DNA of 64,000 nt from Maea johnstoni (lineage: Eukaryota; Annelida; Polychaeta; Spionida; Magelonidae). The position numbers and the translations under genes are program-made. The stretch spans positions 10,490,038-10,554,037 of the forward strand of contig OZ012691.1 of NCBI GenBank assembly GCA_963942565.1. Reading direction: 5' to 3'. Below are positions 59,345 to 64,000 of this stretch, in pieces (the first letter of the stretch is position 1; each line of letters begins with the position of its first letter). Under the pieces are notes generated by a model. That model saw nothing but the letters and a program-made list of their open reading frames with translations. It was not told the origin of the DNA and did not search any database.

Positions 59345-59799
59345 TAGGGATGGGGATCGTTGAGAATTCTACGGTTCAGTTCGGTTCTCGGTTTTGCTTC
59401 TACGGTTCGGTTTTATCACGGTTTCCTAAACGGTTTATAAATGACATTTCTTGGATACGAAACCACGCAATGGAATGTGTGGCTGAACTTGCCTGAACTG
59501 GAAAGTTCCTATATACTAGCTCCCTGGCCACTTTCTCTACGCTCAGAAGGCTTCTGAGCATAGTGAAAGTGGGCAGGGTACCAGACTTGAGAGATTTTGA
59601 AATGGCTGTTTGATTGTCGAGCTTGGCAGACATTGTGAGGCCAGCGAGAAGGTAGGTGCTGACAGTTTTATTACGCCTCGAGGAACCCTGTGCATGCATA
59701 TAAAACCGAACCGTGTAGAGGGAGGTCCGGTTTTTGACTGGTTAACCGGAATGCTCAGGCCGGTTTCACATATAAACCGGTCCACGGTCCCCATCCCTA
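59345..59799. mobile_element. hAT MITE with perfect 8-bp duplication
   Basis: 455 bp. Target duplication ATCTGGAG at 59337-59344 and 59800-59807. Ends TAGGGATGGGGATCG and (inverted) TAGGGATGGGGACCG. The interior has many CGGTTC/GGTTTT words. Confidence 0.95.
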
Positions 59800-59902
59800 A
59801 TCTGGAGCATTCAAATGGTATGGCATACATGAAAATATCTTGATCCTAAAGCAATGTTTTGAGGAATATTTGATTGAAAGTTTTTCTACCTGTTGGGTTT
59901 AA

Positions 59903-60156
59903 CCCATCAATACTCACAGCGGCCAAAAACAGCCTGACAATTTTGATGAAACCTTGCAGGCAAAAGCATAATCAGTATAATATTCAATGGAGAAATGCTA
60001 ATCAGGACATAAACAACAACTCTCCCTCAAATATTTTGTGAAATATGTGAATTCTAAAATTATTGTCAAAAGTATCAGAATTCCAGACAAAATTTAATTA
60101 TTATTTTATTATTTTATTATTATTTTATTTTATTTTAGTATTTTATTATTAATGGG
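59903..60156. mobile_element. TTAA-MITE, second piggyBac-like family
   Basis: 254 bp with TTAA on both sides. Ends CCCATCAATACTCACAG and (inverted) CCCATTAATAATAAAA. The right end is a low-complexity TTTTA run, so pairing is limited. A left-end fragment of the same family is at about 23499. Confidence 0.6.
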
Positions 60157-62280
60157 TTAAAAATCTCTTCAAATATATTTCAAATGTCACTCTATTTGAT
60201 GAGTCATGCACATAGTTGTCAGACACATGTACTATAATAAGTTTAGTTATAGGCATCCTAATTTTTTGTATAATTTGGTTATCTAGAAGAATATCGAGAA
60301 GCATCATTGAATAATTTGCAGTTGTATATATATTTATCAGATATTGTTAATGTATTGAATCATTTTGTTACAGACATAATGCTGTTTATTGTATAGTCTG
60401 CATCACAAACCATAGTAGTTCCATACTGTGATTATATTAGGACAATGTTAGTATTTAAGAAATAGTTAAATCTTAGGGAAAAGATAGTCATGATAACTTA
60501 TTGAATTACCTAGAAACACAGGGGAAGTTATCACATTGTTGTCTGTTGATACAGTAGACAGGAATGTCAATTTGATTTTTCAAGAGTTTATATTTGGGAA
60601 TTTAATTTTTGTTTTACGACCACCATTTCTAATTGACCATATGACTAGTACACTTTGCCCATTAAAGGTAGGTATTTCTCTTGCCCAATTTCTTATACAA
60701 TTATCTATAAGGGGATAACTTTTGGTCATATATGTCTAGCTCCAGCAAAACATTTCTTTCAGATAATTTGACTATGCCCTCTCCATAGGCAGTCACTCAC
60801 CGCAATAAATGGGCATTTTGTTTCATTTAAGAATTCATCCATATTCTTTTCTTGTTCTATTTTCATTGGTTGAAGTTATGCTATTTATACATCACACTGA
60901 AGCACACATTTATGGTTATTTATTGGTACTTAACGATTTGTTGGTTATAACTTTCTGTGATATGACTGGAATAAATTGGATTTTAGTTATATTTTATTGT
61001 TAACTTATTTCAGCAGCTATTGTTTTTATAGAAAATATCTTGAACCAACTTTTGTGCTATCAGTGAACACAATCTTGTATTTATAATTTGAAAACATTAA
61101 ACAATAGAAAATGTCATCACATGTGTTCCATTTATGGTTAAAGATTGTTGTGACAATTGATGTCTGAATCTCTGATAATTTTGAAAATAATTCTTCCATC
61201 TGTGGCCACATAAAGGGACTTCACCATCAATTGAGTGTAGGAGAATTTTGTCATTTCTTTAAACGCTTTCCATAATTTTCTTAAAAATTAGATGAAGGAT
61301 GTATGCTTCCTTGCTTGGTTGAGTAAGCTGAGGTCAATCACATTTTTTTTTATTTTGCTGGTCTTAATAATTGGCTGAATTCTAGGCAATCTTCAAATCT
61401 ATTTGTTAGTGCAGGTACTTATGTTTAATACGAGCAAACTGGCTTATGATGGAGGCCAGGGTCTTAGCCAGGATTTTGAAACTGGGTGCCCAAAATGGCA
61501 ATGGGGCATGTAAAGAATTCTTAGTTCCAAACTGCCCAAAAGAGGGGGCAGTGGGTCACCCACCCTAAATTGATGGGGCAATTGTACTGAAAACATAAGC
61601 TGCTTGTTTGTTGAAGGTACAAGATTGAGTGCTATGCTCTCAATCTCTCCTTTACAGACACTAAAATAGGGTGAGAATAACCACTTTTATTAGGTTAATA
61701 TAATAATTTGAATGAAAAATGCTAATGAATGTCAAAATTGTGTTATTATTTATGATAGAATGAAACTCCTTATTATCACTCAGCACCCATCTAGGTACTT
61801 CTCTTACGAATCCAGGATTCGTCTTTTTATGGCATAAACTTAACTTTAACAAAGCAGATATTAGTTGTTATGTTTAAATAAAAGCTAGTTAAAGCTAGTC
61901 TTTACCCAATTTTGGAATGTCACCTATAGCTACTCATTACATGATAGGGATTACAGGTATAATATCAAGTTGTTTACCTTTTAATTAGTTTATTCTCACG
62001 TAAATAATTATTCTAAATACCATTGGAAGTGCCTATACTCACATTGTTAGCTAGGTTTTTCAAGCTAGATGTATTTTATTCACAGGATAGGTATGGAGTG
62101 CTGTATTCCCTACTGCTCTAGTTGAATAAAGGTTCATGAATATCCTAAAAGACCCTACAACTATGGGTTATTGGCTATTGCCATAAGGATAACTGATACA
62201 GTTTTAAAGAAAGTTTAGCCCACCCAACCTTATCCAGTATAGTGTGCAAATAGCATTTCCTTTCTTAAGATTACAGTATT
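60157..62280. other. Intergenic stretch, mostly unrecognised
   Basis: AT-rich. Only a left-end fragment of MITE family B (CAGGGTCTTAGCCAGG, about 61448-61560) was identified. No gene seen. Confidence 0.55.
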
Positions 62281-62442
62281 GAACCTATTGATAGGTGGTG
62301 TTTATTTTATTACTTTCTTAAGATATGAATATGTTCATCATTTTAGATGCTACTTTGATACTTCTCGATAATAAAGTCATTATGTGGCACTTATGATAAT
62401 ATCTATCACTGGTATAACTATTTACATATACATTGAGATATG

Positions 62443-62473
<31 letters not shown>

Positions 62474-62668
62474 GTGTGTTTCAGTCATTCTATATGTATA
62501 AAGTATTCATCTATGAGAAGTTATACCGGTGGTAGATTCTGTTCCACTATCATGTGTGCCACATAATGGCTTTATAAGAATTAAGTATCAAAGTAGCATC
62601 TAAAATGATGAAAATATTCATCATATTTAAAGAAAGTAATGAAATTAACATCACCTTTCAATACGTTC
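62281..62668. repeat. Long inverted repeat (arms ~110 bp, fold-back)
   Basis: Left arm 62281-62391 and right arm 62556-62668 are reverse complements at roughly 85% by eye, including TTTTAGATGCTACTTTGATA and its complement, and CATTATGTGGCAC/GTGCCACATAATG. The 165-nt loop contains a (TA)n(TG)n microsatellite at 62441-62480. Probably a fold-back transposon. Confidence 0.85.
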
Positions 62669-62748
62669 ACATTTTCCCTATTTGTACTGGCTCCATGAAG
62701 CTGTAGATCATGTTTAGCTGAGCTACTGTGAGCTTACTCCTTACTTAA

Positions 62749-63110
62749 AGGGGAACTAAAGGCTCACATACATATTAGCTTATATGAAAGTAATACACTT
62801 CAAGAATAGGATGCTGTCCTCCTTTTTCTCTTAATGATCCCATGAGGGGAGAATTTTGTGTATTGCCAGCAGCCTCAGCCAGCCCCTAGCAGCCCCTGGT
62901 AGCAGCCATGTTTTTCAACTGCTATCAGCTGTGACTCAAATGGGTGGCAGCCCACTTCATGTCCCTTAGCTCTAAGCAGTGTATCATAGATTGTAGTGCT
63001 CTACACACCAACTCTCTTCGAAAGTTGCATAACAACTTGTATGCGTATCAAACAGGTAAATGGTAAAATCATGAGCAGCAATTGGCTGTACAAAAAGACA
63101 GGGTGGTAGA
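62749..63110 (+). mobile_element. Possible left end of a third TTAA/THAP-type element
   Basis: TTAA followed by AGGGGAACTAAAGGCTC, similar in layout to the Kolobok-like left ends. About 200 bp inside, a frame with KQCIIDCSALHTNSLRKLHN resembles the first cysteine pair region of some THAP-like proteins. No right end was found before the window stops. Confidence 0.35.
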
Positions 63111-63382
63111 GTTATTTTTCATATATTTCCTGTTGGTAAATTCTGACAAAAGCAGTGGAATTTAGGAATTAAGCGCACAATACTTGACGGGGAGTAGTAG
63201 GTGGATATATTTCAACAAAAATTCTTTAAAAATATTCTCAGAAATATGAATGTGATTGATAGATATCGTCAAAATAGTCTGGCTTTTTTGTAGGCCTTAT
63301 CAGTGATGAGAAAAATACCTGTAGTTGGTTTATCCTTTACCCTTCCAGGATTACCGGTATTCTAAGAAAATTCTAGAATTAA

Positions 63383-63605
63383 CCCATTCACACTCAGAGC
63401 TCCTCCAGAAATTATCGTCTGCTACTTTCATCCTTTTAAAAATAATTAAGGAATAAACCAAAAGTTCAAAAAATATTTGAAGGAGAGTTGTTGTTTGACT
63501 TCTGGTCAACATTTCTCCATCAAATATTTTTCCCAAAATGCCTTTTGTTCAAAGAGTTATACCAAAATTGTCCGGCCTGTTTCGGCCGCTCTGAGTGTGA
63601 GTGGG
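63383..63605. mobile_element. TTAA-MITE with 18-bp inverted ends
   Basis: 223 bp with TTAA at 63379-63382 and 63606-63609. Ends CCCATTCACACTCAGAGC and (inverted) CCCACTCACACTCAGAGC, one mismatch. PiggyBac-like and probably young. Confidence 0.9.
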
Positions 63606-64000
63606 TTAACTAAGAAGATTAAGCTAGATTTCTCAAGGGCGAGTTAACTGGTAGCTATACATAAAAATATTATCATTATAATATTATAATAGTTTTATGT
63701 GCAATTAAAAACAACAAACACCGACATATCTGAATCAATCTGCTTTTATTACTATATACAAACCTGAGGCTCAGTGCAGCTAGACATAGAAAAAGCTGCA
63801 GACAAAAACAAATGTCTGAATTCAAAGGTTTTGAAAGCAAGTACTAACAACTAGAGGCACCACACATGACTTTCCTTTACCACTAATAGATGGCGCCACC
63901 ACAATATGCCACCTGGTGTTGACTTCACACACTACATCAAGCTAGTGATGTCATTTTACAGTTTAGATGATTTTCTTTCTGTTCTTTACCATTTAACAGT

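Overview
The window is eukaryotic nuclear DNA from a marine invertebrate, most likely a cephalochordate (amphioxus, Branchiostoma). That assignment is an inference. It rests on a chordate-like neurofibromin exon structure, many young MITEs, and tandem repeats that sit across exon-intron junctions; from memory, such junction repeats were described at the amphioxus Adh locus under the name 'mirage'. No bacterial-style genes, functional tRNA genes or LTR/virus-like elements were recognised.

About 1-36.8 kb, minus strand: the 5' half of the neurofibromin (NF1) gene. I placed 27 coding exons, from the start codon at 36778 to 956, inside the RasGAP domain. Every junction keeps frame, giving 1351 residues. 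Exon 1 (60 nt) and exon 2 (144 nt) match human NF1 in length and phase. The Ras-GAP arginine finger (residue 1229) and the FLRFINPAI motif are present. The gene runs off the left edge. Intron 1 is about 9.3 kb and full of MITEs.

The most striking property is that at least eleven exon ends of this gene lie inside or against tandem repeats. Each repeat unit carries a piece of exon, its splice site and some intron. Examples are three copies of the arginine-finger exon start (132 bp unit), four near-identical copies of a donor region (129 bp), six of another donor (100 bp) and about eight of one acceptor. The full-length exon remains open in every case, so the extra copies are competing or decoy splice sites.

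36.8-57.1 kb: gene-poor and rich in DNA transposons. It holds two TTAA-flanked THAP-domain elements (Kolobok-like), one nested in another element. It also holds a 4.6 kb element with about 185 bp inverted ends and a cysteine-rich CXC-tailed ORF remnant, three tRNA-type SINEs in the window as a whole, TA microsatellites and a 1.5 kb minisatellite of 43 bp units.

57.1-58.0 kb, plus strand: an ankyrin-repeat and SOCS-box (ASB-type) gene. Its stop codon falls inside the end of a hAT-like MITE. From 58 kb to the right edge there are MITEs, a long fold-back inverted repeat and no recognised gene.

NF1 (Ras inactivation) and the ASB gene (a Cullin-RING ubiquitin ligase receptor) show no sign of acting together; they are simply neighbours.
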